A DNA stretch of 64,000 nt from Stenotrophomonas ginsengisoli (GTDB lineage: Bacteria; Pseudomonadota; Gammaproteobacteria; Xanthomonadales; Xanthomonadaceae): assembly GCF_001431485.1 (NCBI RefSeq), contig NZ_LDJM01000012.1, positions 62,001 through 126,000 on the forward strand. The letters are read 5' to 3'. Positions 25,165 through 34,621 of the stretch are shown here, one piece after another; the first letter of the stretch is position 1; each line of letters begins with the position of its first letter. A program made the position numbers and the translations under genes. A model generated the notes under the pieces. The model saw nothing but the letters and a program-made list of their open reading frames with translations. It searched no databases and was not told the origin of the DNA.

Positions 25165-27695
25165 CACAGGGCCACCTTCACGCCGACGGCGAAGCTGCGA
25201 CCGTACTCCTCCTGCTGCAGCTTGCGGCTGCGGTTGCCCTGGTACAGCTGCAGTGGCTCGTCGAGCAGGTTGGAGGCCTCCAGGTACAGGCTGACCGCAC
25301 TGCTGAGCTTGAAGTCCAGGCTGAAATCCAGCTGGGTATGCGGGGCTACGTAGACATCGAAGTCGCGGCTGTCGCCGATGCTGTCCAGATATGCGGAGCG
25401 GTACACGGCGGCCAGACGGGTGCTGACCGGGCCGTATTCGTACCCGATGTGGCCGCTGTACACCTGCCGGGACGCGCGCGGCAGCATGAAGCCCTCGCCC
25501 TGCCGGCCGGCAATGCCGGCATCAAATTCGGTATCCAGCCAGGTGGCACTGGCACCGATCAGCAAGCCCGACCAGGCATTCGGCAGCATGGCCAGCTGCT
25601 GCTGCCAGTTCACCTCCGCCCCGCGCACGGTTGCCTTGTCACCGTTGATCGCCGTGGTCACCTCAAAGCCCGGAAAACCGGCATGGCTGTCGGTCACGGT
25701 CTCCACGATGTAGCCATCGATGACCTTGTGGAACACCCCCACCGAGACCAGTCCGGTGTCGCCCAGGTAACGTTCTAGGCTCAGGTCCAGATTGGTGGAT
25801 TCATACGGGTCCAGCTGCGGGTTGCCCACGCGCACCTCGCCCTCGTCGCGGTTCATGCCCAGGCGCGGGGAGATGTCGGCAAAGGACGGCCGGGCCAGTG
25901 TCTGGTTGGCCGAGCCACGCAGCACCCAGCCGTTGTCGGTGTCGTAACGGGCATGCAGGCCCGGCAGCACGTTGGTGTAACGGCTGGCCACGCGCCGCCC
26001 GCTGACCTGGGCCACACCATCCTGGTCGATGTCCACCTGGTAGCCATCGGCAGCGAACTTTGTATTCTCCACCCGCACGCCGGCAATCAGGCGCAGCTTG
26101 TCGATGTCCCAGGTGCCCATGGCATAGGCAGCGAAGATGTCCTCGTTGGCACGGTAATCCTCCTCCAGCATCAACGCGGTGTTCCCGACCACATCCTGCG
26201 GGCGGGCGCTGTAATCGCCCTTGTTGGCGGCCCACCAGCGGTTCATGCGCGCCGAATCCAGCCATTGGCCGAGGTCGGCATGCCGGTGCTCCAGCGCCTT
26301 GCCGGCCCAGCCGGCCAGGTCCACGTCCGGGCCGCGGCGCAACTCCGACTCGTTGACATCGGCGCTGCGCTCGCGACAGCGCCCGAGCAGGCCGAACTTG
26401 TAGCTGGCATTGTCCGCATCAAAGCGCAGGTTCACCTGGGCTGAGTGCTCCTTGTCATCCACCACGGTGGGAGCCACCACCATGCGGTCGAAGGCGTAAT
26501 TGGCCAGGTCCTTCCAGCCATCGTCGCTGATCCGGTAGGTCGGCAGCGCAGTGCGCTGGTCGATCAGCGCGGTCAGGTCATCGGCATCGTAGTCAAAGCG
26601 CGCCTCGATCTCGTCCAGCACACGCTCGCGGGTCTTGGTCCAGCCCAGCCGGTAGTCCACCACGGCCGCGCTCAGGCTGTGTTCGCCACCGAAGCTGGCG
26701 GCGATGGTGTCCTCTTGCTTGGTGCGGTAGCGCAGGCGCTTGGCAATGGCGTCGGCAGGCAGTCCGTCCACCTGGTAGCGGCCATCGCGCAGGGCGGTGA
26801 TGTCGCCATCGCCGAAGCCGAAGATGGTGCGCTGGCGGGTCTCGGCATCATTGAAGCGGCTGTACAGGGTGCGCAGGAAGTAGCGGTTGTCCGCATCCGG
26901 GCGCCAGTCCAGGTTGAGGTTGGCCCCGCTGCGCTCGCGCTCGATGCTGTATTTGCGGTGCTGCACGTCGATGGCCGCAAGATCGGCGTTGCTGCCGCCG
27001 TCAAAGGTGTCGTATTCGACCTCGGTGTTGTCCGATTCAAACTCGCGCTGCTGGTGGTTGATGCCCACCGCCACACCGAAGGTGTCATTGAACACCTCGC
27101 TGTAGTTGAAGGCGGCCTTCGGGCTGGTCTTGCCCGACAGCGCCTGGTGGCTGGCTTCCAGCTTGCCGCGCAGGCTGCGCCCATCACGGTCGAAGGCCGA
27201 GGCCGATTCCACGATCACGCTGCCGCCGATGGCGTCGCCGGGCATGTCCGGCGTGGCCGACTTGACCACGCGCAGGCGTTCGGTGGAATCGGAAGGAATC
27301 ACATCCAGTGGCGCGGCGCGGCTGTCCGCTTCGGGCGTGCCGATGGCGATGCCGTCGACCGAGACAGTGTTCAATGCCGCATCCAGGCCACGCACCACGA
27401 CATAACGCCCTTCGCCCTGGTCACGGGTGACACTGACGCCGGGCAGGCGCTGCAGCGACTCGGCCACGTTCATGTCCGGGTAGTTGCCGATGGCATCGGC
27501 CGAGACCACGTCCTGGATGGCATCACTGCTGCGCTTGAGGTCCACCGCACGGACCTGTGCCTCGCGTTGGGCACGCACTTCGACCCGATCCAGGGCCACG
27601 GCCGCCTCCAGCGCCCCGCCGCTGGCCAGCACCGGTCCACTGGCCCAGCCCAGCAACGCCATCGACACCGACTTGCACAACACCTGCTTCCGCAC
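25164..27695 (-). CDS. TonB-dependent outer-membrane receptor of the phytase operon
   Basis: An 843-residue receptor of the Xanthomonas/Caulobacter type. A signal peptide (1-25) is followed by a TonB-box-like region and a plug domain: Ala-Glu-Ser-Leu-Gln-Arg-Leu-Pro-Gly-Val-Ser-Val near 78-89, Val-Arg-Gly-Leu, Val-Asp-Gly-Ile, and Gly-Asp-Ala-Ile-Gly-Gly near 152. A 22-strand barrel ends in Phe-Ala-Val-Gly-Val-Lys-Val-Ala-Leu. It should import a substrate across the outer membrane using TonB energy; the genes behind it point to inositol phosphates. No ATG is suitable; GTG 27695 has AGGGGA upstream. The gene heads the operon under Pho-box-like repeats. Confidence 0.92.
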   Translation of the reverse strand: MRKQVLCKSVSMALLGWASGPVLASGGALEAAVALDRVEVRAQREAQVRAVDLKRSSDAIQDVVSADAIGNYPDMNVAESLQRLPGVSVTRDQGEGRYVVVRGLDAALNTVSVDGIAIGTPEADSRAAPLDVIPSDSTERLRVVKSATPDMPGDAIGGSVIVESASAFDRDGRSLRGKLEASHQALSGKTSPKAAFNYSEVFNDTFGVAVGINHQQREFESDNTEVEYDTFDGGSNADLAAIDVQHRKYSIERERSGANLNLDWRPDADNRYFLRTLYSRFNDAETRQRTIFGFGDGDITALRDGRYQVDGLPADAIAKRLRYRTKQEDTIAASFGGEHSLSAAVVDYRLGWTKTRERVLDEIEARFDYDADDLTALIDQRTALPTYRISDDGWKDLANYAFDRMVVAPTVVDDKEHSAQVNLRFDADNASYKFGLLGRCRERSADVNESELRRGPDVDLAGWAGKALEHRHADLGQWLDSARMNRWWAANKGDYSARPQDVVGNTALMLEEDYRANEDIFAAYAMGTWDIDKLRLIAGVRVENTKFAADGYQVDIDQDGVAQVSGRRVASRYTNVLPGLHARYDTDNGWVLRGSANQTLARPSFADISPRLGMNRDEGEVRVGNPQLDPYESTNLDLSLERYLGDTGLVSVGVFHKVIDGYIVETVTDSHAGFPGFEVTTAINGDKATVRGAEVNWQQQLAMLPNAWSGLLIGASATWLDTEFDAGIAGRQGEGFMLPRASRQVYSGHIGYEYGPVSTRLAAVYRSAYLDSIGDSRDFDVYVAPHTQLDFSLDFKLSSAVSLYLEASNLLDEPLQLYQGNRSRKLQQEEYGRSFAVGVKVAL

Positions 27696-27724
27696 GGGCC
27701 ATCCCCTGATTGATGAATGGCTGC

Positions 27725-27780
27725 ACGATATTTCTGTGCCTTTTCAGCCCGATGACAGCCACATAGCGTGCAGATGACAG
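27725..27780 (-). promoter_or_regulatory. Pho-box-like direct repeats and promoter of the phytase operon
   Basis: Minus-strand 7-mers spaced 11 bases apart are CTGTCAT (27780), ACGCTAT (27769), CTGTCAT (27758) and CTGAAAA (27747). The first and third are exact PhoB half-sites, the fourth matches four of seven, and the second is weak. A TATCGT hexamer (27730-27725) begins 10 bases after the last repeat, the same spacing as in the E. coli phoA promoter. It lies 30 bases before the receptor start. Confidence 0.65.
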
Positions 27781-27854
27781 CTCGGGCGGTGCACGCAGCA
27801 CCCCGTCATTGCCACTGCACGATCACCGGCAAGACGGGCAAGACCGTGGCGGCC

Positions 27855-27860
27855 TACAAT
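27855..27860 (+). promoter_or_regulatory. Candidate -10 element of upp
   Basis: TACAAT lies 28 bases before the upp ATG. No good -35 is visible 16-18 bases upstream. Confidence 0.3.
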
Positions 27861-27887
27861 CGTCCAACTCAAACGGACCCCGCCCCC

Positions 27888-28520
27888 ATGAAGATCGTTG
27901 AAGCCCGCCACCCGCTGGTACGCCACAAAATCGGCCTGCTGCGCAACCCGGAGCTGAGCACGCGCGAGTTCCGCGAGCTGACCAATGAGATCGGCACCCT
28001 GCTGGCCTACGAGGCCACCGCCGACCTGCCCACCGAAACGGTCACCGTGCCCGGCTGGGCCGGCCCCGTCGCGGTGGAACGCCTGGCCGGGGCCAAGATC
28101 ACCCTGGTGCCGATCCTGCGCGCCGGCCTGGGCATGCTGACCGGCGTGCTGGACCTGCTGCCCTCGGCCCGGGTCAGCGTGGTCGGCCTGCAGCGCGATG
28201 AGGAAACCCTGCAGCCGGTGCCCTACTTCGAGCGCCTGACCGGCCGCCTGGAAGAACGTGACACCCTGATCCTGGACCCGATGCTGGCCACCGGCGGCAC
28301 CCTGATCGCCACCATCGACATGCTCAAGCGTGCCGGGGCCAAGCGCATCAAGGGCATCTTCCTGGTCGCCGCACCGGAAGGCCTGAAGGCCCTGGAGGCC
28401 GTGCACCCGGATGTGGAGATCTTCACCGCCGCCATCGACGAGCGCCTGAACGAGAAGGGCTACATCCTGCCCGGCCTGGGCGATGCCGGCGACCGCATCT
28501 TCGGCACCCGCGCCGGCTGA
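27888..28520 (+). CDS. upp: Uracil phosphoribosyltransferase
   Basis: Upp makes UMP from uracil and PRPP in pyrimidine salvage. The 210-residue protein has the UPRT uracil-binding segment and the PRPP loop [11 protein letters not shown] (about 126-136). Pro-Ile-Leu-Arg-Ala-Gly-Leu-Gly-Met lies near 77. The C-terminal [13 protein letters not shown] uracil motif is intact. Length matches E. coli Upp (208). It is divergent from the phytase operon and ends at a strong bidirectional terminator. Confidence 0.97.
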   Translation: MKIVEARHPLVRHKIGLLRNPELSTREFRELTNEIGTLLAYEATADLPTETVTVPGWAGPVAVERLAGAKITLVPILRAGLGMLTGVLDLLPSARVSVVGLQRDEETLQPVPYFERLTGRLEERDTLILDPMLATGGTLIATIDMLKRAGAKRIKGIFLVAAPEGLKALEAVHPDVEIFTAAIDERLNEKGYILPGLGDAGDRIFGTRAG

Positions 28521-28534
28521 CAGCACGCATACGT

Positions 28535-28578
28535 CAGACAACAAAAAACCCAGCATGCGCTGGGTTTTTTGTTGTCTG
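28535..28578. terminator. Perfect 20-base-stem bidirectional terminator between upp and ggt
   Basis: The arms at 28535-28554 and 28559-28578 are perfectly complementary over 20 bases around an ATGC loop, and each contains a run of six A or T. It lies 14 bases after the upp stop and 12 bases after the ggt stop, so it can end both convergent transcripts. Confidence 0.92.
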
Positions 28579-28590
28579 AAGCGATGACCT

Positions 28591-30363
28591 TCAGGGCGGG
28601 CTGACAGGCTCACCTGCCTTGACCACCTGGCCCGAGCCGACCGGGTTGCGCGGGTCGCTGCCGGCACTCAGGGTGTTGCTGGCCCGGTCCCAATGCACGG
28701 TCTGCAGGTTGCCCCACACATGCGAGGAACCACGACCACCGGCAGCCTCGTCACCGGGCAGCTTCAGGGCATGGCCCATCGCCTGCAGGGCGCTGACGGT
28801 GGCCGCATCGAAGGTGCCGGCCTCGGCCTCGATCACGTCCGGGTACCACTGGTGGTGATAACGCGGCAGCGCAGCCACGGCCTGCGCGTCCAGCCCGGCG
28901 TCATAGCCCAGGATGCCCAGCAGCACCATGGTGATGATGCGGCTGCCGCCCGGGGTGCCGATCACCACCACCTCGTGGCCGTTGTCCATGAAGGTGGGCG
29001 TCATCGAGGACAGCATGCGCTTGCCCGGGGCCGGCGCATTGGCCTCGTAGCCCATCACCCCGAAGGCATTGGGGGTGCCCGGCTTGAGGGCGAAATCGTC
29101 CATCTCGTTGTTGAGCAGCACCCCGGTGCCCTTGGGCACCAGGCCCGAACCGTACAGCAGGTTCACCGTCTGCGTGCCACCGACGCGGTTGCCATCGGCA
29201 TCGATGATCGAGAAATGGGTGGTTTCCTCATCCTCCAGCGGGGTCGGGTTGCCGCTCAGGCTGTCGCTGGGCGTGGCCTTGTCCGGATGGATGGTGGCGC
29301 GCAGGCCCTGGGCGTAATCGTGGCTGGTCAGGGTACGCTGCGGGATCTGCACAAAATCCGGGTCACCCAGGAAGAAGGTGCGGTCGCGGTAGGCACGGCG
29401 CATGGCTTCCACCACCAGGTGGGTGCGCTGGGCCGGGCTCAGCGCCTGCAGGTCCCAGCCTTCCAGGATCTGCAGCATCGAGGCCAGGGCGATACCGCCG
29501 GAGGACGGCGGCGCGGCGGTGGTGATCTGCCAGTCGCGGTAGCCAAAACGCACCGGCTCGCGCTCGACCACCGTGTAGCCGGCCAGATCGGCGGCCGTCC
29601 ACACGCCACCGGCGTCCTTGACCCCGGCCAGCAGCAGGCGCCCGGTGCGGCCCTTGTAGAAGCCGTCAAAGCCATCACTAGCCAGGCGTTCCAGGGTGCC
29701 GGCCAGTTCGGGCTGGATGAAGTTGTCGCCTTCGGCAATGGCGCGGCCGTTGCGCAGGAACACCTCGCGCGTGCCGGGGTAGCGCTCCATCACTTCGGCG
29801 CGGCTGGCATAGCCACGCGCCATCCGCCCGTATACCGGGAAACCGTCACGGGCGATACGGATGGCCGGGGCCAGCGAGCGCGCCAGCGGCAGCTTGCCGT
29901 AGTTGCGCGACAGGTGGACCAGCGCTGCCGGCAGGCCGGGAATGCCCGCCGCCCACGGCCCGTTGACCGAACGGTCGCGGTCCAGGTTGCCGTCCTTGTC
30001 CAGATAGGCCGTCGGCACGCCGGAAGCCGGCGCGGTCTCGCGCGCATCGACCAGGGTCTGCTTGCCGCTGGCAGCATCGTGCAGCAGGAAGAAGCCGCCG
30101 CCGCCCAGGCCCGAGCTGATCGGCTCGACCACCGACAGCACCGAGGACACGGCAACCGCCGCATCGAAGGCGTTGCCGCCGGCGGCGAGGATTTCATGCC
30201 CTGCTTCGGTGGCCAGGTGGTGGGCACTGGCAATCACCGCGCCCTCCGGCTTTGCGGCCAGGGCGGTGGCGACAGGTGTGGTGACGGCAGCCGGGCTGTC
30301 GGCCCAGACCGTCGGGGTGAATGCAAGGGCACACAACAGCAACGGGCTGGCAAACAGCTTCAT
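28591..30363 (-). CDS. ggt: Gamma-glutamyltransferase precursor
   Basis: A periplasmic enzyme that cleaves or transfers the gamma-glutamyl group of glutathione. The 590-residue precursor has a signal peptide (1-21). It self-cleaves before Thr381 in Glu-Glu-Thr-Thr-His-Phe-Ser, the new N-terminal nucleophile of the small subunit. Gly-Leu-Gly-Gly-Gly-Gly-Phe-Phe-Leu (near 85) and Pro-Gly-Lys-Arg-Met-Leu-Ser-Ser-Met-Thr-Pro (near 440) are conserved active-site blocks. ATG 30363 lies 4 bases beyond the ferredoxin stop, so the two are co-transcribed. Confidence 0.95.
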   Translation of the reverse strand: MKLFASPLLLCALAFTPTVWADSPAAVTTPVATALAAKPEGAVIASAHHLATEAGHEILAAGGNAFDAAVAVSSVLSVVEPISSGLGGGGFFLLHDAASGKQTLVDARETAPASGVPTAYLDKDGNLDRDRSVNGPWAAGIPGLPAALVHLSRNYGKLPLARSLAPAIRIARDGFPVYGRMARGYASRAEVMERYPGTREVFLRNGRAIAEGDNFIQPELAGTLERLASDGFDGFYKGRTGRLLLAGVKDAGGVWTAADLAGYTVVEREPVRFGYRDWQITTAAPPSSGGIALASMLQILEGWDLQALSPAQRTHLVVEAMRRAYRDRTFFLGDPDFVQIPQRTLTSHDYAQGLRATIHPDKATPSDSLSGNPTPLEDEETTHFSIIDADGNRVGGTQTVNLLYGSGLVPKGTGVLLNNEMDDFALKPGTPNAFGVMGYEANAPAPGKRMLSSMTPTFMDNGHEVVVIGTPGGSRIITMVLLGILGYDAGLDAQAVAALPRYHHQWYPDVIEAEAGTFDAATVSALQAMGHALKLPGDEAAGGRGSSHVWGNLQTVHWDRASNTLSAGSDPRNPVGSGQVVKAGEPVSPP

Positions 30364-30367
30364 GGCC

Positions 30368-30643
30368 TCAACTCTCCGGGGTGTACAGCTCGGGATGCGC
30401 CAGCTGCAGGGCGGCCAGTTTGGCCAGCAGCTGTTGTTCGGATTCAACGATGTCGGGGTCCGGGTCGATGCATTCGACCGGACAGACGACCACGCACTGT
30501 GGTTCGTCATGGTGACCGACGCATTCGGTGCAGCGCGCCGGGTCGATCACATAGATGGTTTCGCCCATGGCGATGGCCGCATTCGGGCAGGCCGGCTCAC
30601 ACACGTCGCAATTGACACACAGATCGTTGATTTTCAGCGACAT
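30368..30643 (-). CDS. Alvin-type 2[4Fe-4S] ferredoxin (YfhL-like)
   Basis: A 91-residue electron carrier with nine cysteines. Cys9, 12, 15 and 19 form a CxxCxxCxxxCP motif. Cys38, 41, 50 and 54 form CxxC-x8-CxxxCP, the long insertion typical of Allochromatium-type ferredoxins. Cys58 is an additional cysteine. A C-terminal helix of about 30 residues follows, also typical. ATG 30643 is used; the upstream extension is unlike the family. The gene lies downstream of coaD and rsmD, a frequent gammaproteobacterial neighbourhood. Its redox partner is unknown. Confidence 0.94.
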   Translation of the reverse strand: MSLKINDLCVNCDVCEPACPNAAIAMGETIYVIDPARCTECVGHHDEPQCVVVCPVECIDPDPDIVESEQQLLAKLAALQLAHPELYTPES

Positions 30644-30700
30644 GGCAGGCTCCGCGTCGGACTTCGACGCCGCGGCGCAGACGCCGCACAACAAAAACGC

Positions 30701-30729
30701 GGCCGGGATGGGCAGTGCCCGTCCCGGCC
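30701..30729 (-). terminator. Terminator of the lipoprotein gene
   Basis: GGCCGGGATGGGC and GCCCGTCCCGGCC form a 13-base stem with one wobble and a 3-base loop. On the minus strand it is followed by CGTTTTTG, so it separates the lipoprotein gene from the ferredoxin gene. Confidence 0.75.
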
Positions 30730-30737
30730 GGCGTGAC

Positions 30738-31229
30738 TTACTTGGCTTCGACGAAGATGTACTCGGCGCCGGTGGCCTGCACGATCGACATCACGCGGGC
30801 GTTGTCGGCGGCATCGCCGATGAACAGCACGCGCACACCCTTCAGGGTGTCGGCATCAACCGGCTTGAACGCCGCTTCGATCAGGTCGGCCATCTTGGTC
30901 GAGGCCGACGAACCGAAGGCCAGCATGTTGCCCGGCTGCACGCCACGGCTCATCGCGGTGGTGGCCGATTCAACCTGACGCTCGTACTTGTCGGCGAATT
31001 CCGGATCGGTTTCCGGCGGCAGGTAGTACAGGAACGGCGGGTTGGAGATGGTGCCCAGGTTCTCGCGGACCACGGCCTGCAGGTACTGGCGCCAGCCGGC
31101 ATCGTCTTCCTTGGCCGGAGCGACCAGGGCCACCGCGGCTTCTTCGACAACCGGGGTTTCTTCCTTCGAGCAGGCGGTCAGGGCGACGGCCAGGGTAGCG
31201 GCAGCGAGCACGCTCTTGAGGGTGTTCAT
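30738..31229 (-). CDS. Conserved lipoprotein of unknown function
   Basis: A 163-residue protein with a lipoprotein signal ending Leu-Thr-Ala-Cys (Cys20), then an Ala/Glu/Val linker and a globular region from about residue 45. The C-terminus has Val-Arg-Val-Leu-Phe-Ile-Gly-Asp-Ala-Ala-Asp and ends Phe-Val-Glu-Ala-Lys, with an alternating beta/alpha look. I recognise no named family. ATG 31229 has GGAGA upstream and gives a proper signal peptide; the longer frame to 31352 does not. It lies between coaD and the ferredoxin gene, with a terminator after it. Confidence 0.8.
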   Translation of the reverse strand: MNTLKSVLAAATLAVALTACSKEETPVVEEAAVALVAPAKEDDAGWRQYLQAVVRENLGTISNPPFLYYLPPETDPEFADKYERQVESATTAMSRGVQPGNMLAFGSSASTKMADLIEAAFKPVDADTLKGVRVLFIGDAADNARVMSIVQATGAEYIFVEAK

Positions 31230-31278
31230 GAGAATGGATTCTCCATTACCAAAGCTGTGACGGGGATGGTGGAACCGT

Positions 31279-32422
<1,144 letters not shown>

Positions 32423-32497
32423 CAGGCAGACCAGGGGCAGTGGATCGGGCCGACATGGTAGCAAGCCCGCCGGGCCCGACGATGTGCGCGGGCAGGC

Positions 32498-32525
32498 CTT
32501 GAAAACCGCGCCGGCCAACCACAAC
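32498..32525 (+). promoter_or_regulatory. Candidate heat-shock (sigma-32) promoter of htpG
   Basis: CTTGAAA (32498-32504) is an exact sigma-32 -35 element. After 14 bases comes CCACAAC (32519-32525), a poor match to the CCCATNT -10. It lies 54 bases before the htpG start, as expected for a heat-shock gene. Confidence 0.4.
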
Positions 32526-32578
32526 TGTTGTGCCAGCGCCGCAGTGACGCGGCATCTGCAACATGGAGCACTTCGACG

Positions 32579-34492
32579 ATGACCAACGAATCGAGCACGC
32601 AGACCCTTGGCTTCCAGACCGAGGTCAAGCAGCTGCTGCAGCTGATGATCCATTCGCTGTATTCCAACAAGGAAATTTTCCTGCGCGAGCTGGTGTCCAA
32701 CGCCGCCGACGCCGCCGACAAGCTGCGCTTTGAAGCGCTGACCGATGCCGCCCTGCTGGAAGGCGATGGCGAGCTGGCCGTGCGCGTGTACTTCGACAAG
32801 GACGCCCGCACCGTCACCATCGAGGACAACGGCATCGGCATGAGCCGCGAGGAGGCCATTGCCCACCTCGGCACCATCGCCAAGTCCGGCACCGGCGAGT
32901 TCCTGGGCAAGCTCAGCGGCGATGCGCGCAAGGATTCCAACCTGATCGGCCAGTTCGGCGTGGGCTTCTATTCGGCCTTTATCGTCGCCGACCAGGTCGA
33001 TGTGTACAGCCGCCGCGCCAGCCTGCCCGCCGACCAGGGTGTGCGCTGGTCCAGCCGGGGCGAAGGCGAGTTCGAGATCGCCACGGTTGAAAAGCCGGCC
33101 CGCGGCACCCGCATCGTGCTGCACCTGAAGGACGGCGAGGAAAGCTTTGCCGACAGCTGGACCCTGCGCTCGATCATCAAGAAGTATTCCGACCACATCG
33201 GCCTGCCGATCCAGATGCCGGTGGAAAAGCACACCGCCGAGGGCGAAAGCGAAGCCGCCGACGCTGCCCCGCAATGGGAAACGGTGAACAAGGCCAACGC
33301 CTTGTGGACCCGCGCCAAGGGCGACATCTCGGCCGAGGACTACAACGAGTTCTACAAGCACATCGCCCACGATTACAGCGACCCGCTGGCCCACAGCCAC
33401 AACAAGGTCGAGGGCAAGCTGGAATACACCTCCCTGCTCTACGTGCCGGGCCGGGCCCCGTATGACCTGTACCAGCGCGAGGCCCCCAAGGGCCTGAAGC
33501 TGTACGTGCAGCGCGTCTTCATCATGGACCAGGCCGAGCAGTTCCTGCCGCTGTACCTGCGTTTCATCAAGGGCGTGGTCGATTCCAACGACCTGGCGCT
33601 GAACGTCTCGCGCGAAATCCTGCAGACCGGCCCGGTGATCGACTCGATGAAGTCGGCCCTGACCAAGCGCAGCCTGGACATGCTGGACAAGCTGGCCGCC
33701 GACAAGCCCGACGACTACGCCACCTTCTGGAAGGAATTTGGCCAGGTGCTCAAGGAAGGCCCGGCCGAAGACTACGGCAACCGCGAGAAGATCGCCGGCC
33801 TGCTGCGCTTTGCCTCGACCAAGGGTGAAGGCGATACCCAGAACGTGTCGCTGGCCGACTACATCGGCCGCATGGCCGAAGGCCAGGACAAGATCTATTA
33901 CCTGACCGGCGAGACCCACCTGCAGGCGGCCAACAGCCCGCATCTGGAAGTGTTCGCCAAGAAGGGCATCGAAGTGCTGCTGCTCACCGACCGCATCGAT
34001 GAGTGGCTGATGGGCTACCTGACCGAGTTCGACGGCAAGTCCTTTGTCGACATCGCCCGTGGCGACCTGGACCTGGGCAAGCTGGAAAGCGAAGAGGACA
34101 AGAAGGCCGCCGAAGAAGCAGCCAAGGACAAGCAAGGCCTGGCCAAGCGTCTGGGCGAGGCCCTGGGCCAGAACGTGTCCGAAGTGCGCGTTTCCCACCG
34201 CTTGACCGATTCACCGGCCATCCTCGCCCTGGGCGCGGGTGACCTGGGCCTGCAGATGCGCCAGATCATGGAGGCATCCGGCCAGAAGGTGCCGGAGACC
34301 AAGCCGGTGTTCGAGTTCAACCCGGCCCACCCGCTGATCAGCAAGCTGGACCATGAAGCCGACACCGACCGCTTCGCCGAACTGGCCCATGTCCTGTTCG
34401 ACCAGGCAGCCCTGGCTGCCGGCGAAAGCCTGAAGGACCCGGCCGCCTACGTGCGTCGCCTGAACAAGCTGCTGCTCGAGCTGTCTGCCTGA
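32579..34492 (+). CDS. htpG: Chaperone HtpG (Hsp90)
   Basis: A 637-residue dimeric ATP-dependent chaperone. The N-terminal GHKL ATPase has [15 protein letters not shown] near 25 with the catalytic Glu and Mg-binding Asn. Asp-Asn-Gly-Ile-Gly-Met is near 83, and Gly-Gln-Phe-Gly-Val-Gly-Phe-Tyr-Ser near 123. Middle and C-terminal dimerisation domains follow at normal length (E. coli 624). ATG 32579 opens [12 protein letters not shown], which matches homologues; the frame upstream to 32528 is unlikely. Confidence 0.97.
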   Translation: MTNESSTQTLGFQTEVKQLLQLMIHSLYSNKEIFLRELVSNAADAADKLRFEALTDAALLEGDGELAVRVYFDKDARTVTIEDNGIGMSREEAIAHLGTIAKSGTGEFLGKLSGDARKDSNLIGQFGVGFYSAFIVADQVDVYSRRASLPADQGVRWSSRGEGEFEIATVEKPARGTRIVLHLKDGEESFADSWTLRSIIKKYSDHIGLPIQMPVEKHTAEGESEAADAAPQWETVNKANALWTRAKGDISAEDYNEFYKHIAHDYSDPLAHSHNKVEGKLEYTSLLYVPGRAPYDLYQREAPKGLKLYVQRVFIMDQAEQFLPLYLRFIKGVVDSNDLALNVSREILQTGPVIDSMKSALTKRSLDMLDKLAADKPDDYATFWKEFGQVLKEGPAEDYGNREKIAGLLRFASTKGEGDTQNVSLADYIGRMAEGQDKIYYLTGETHLQAANSPHLEVFAKKGIEVLLLTDRIDEWLMGYLTEFDGKSFVDIARGDLDLGKLESEEDKKAAEEAAKDKQGLAKRLGEALGQNVSEVRVSHRLTDSPAILALGAGDLGLQMRQIMEASGQKVPETKPVFEFNPAHPLISKLDHEADTDRFAELAHVLFDQAALAAGESLKDPAAYVRRLNKLLLELSA

Positions 34493-34510
34493 GTGCAGCC
34501 ACGTTTGCAG

Positions 34511-34537
34511 GCAAGGCCGGCCCCGCGCCGGCCTTGC
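34511..34537 (+). terminator. Terminator after htpG
   Basis: GCAAGGCCGG and CCGGCCTTGC form a perfect 10-base stem with a 7-base loop followed by TTGTGTT, 18 bases after the stop. Confidence 0.7.
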
Positions 34538-34621
34538 TTGTGTTCAGCCCCGGCCGCCACCGGCAATCGGCCAAAAGCCGGTCAGTGGTAGCATATCCAC
34601 CTGATTACAGCGCCAGTATCC

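Noticed and set aside
26445-27713. A plus-strand open frame of 422 codons opposite the phytase-operon receptor
   Set aside because: Shadow frame; the receptor on the minus strand has plug motifs and matches length.
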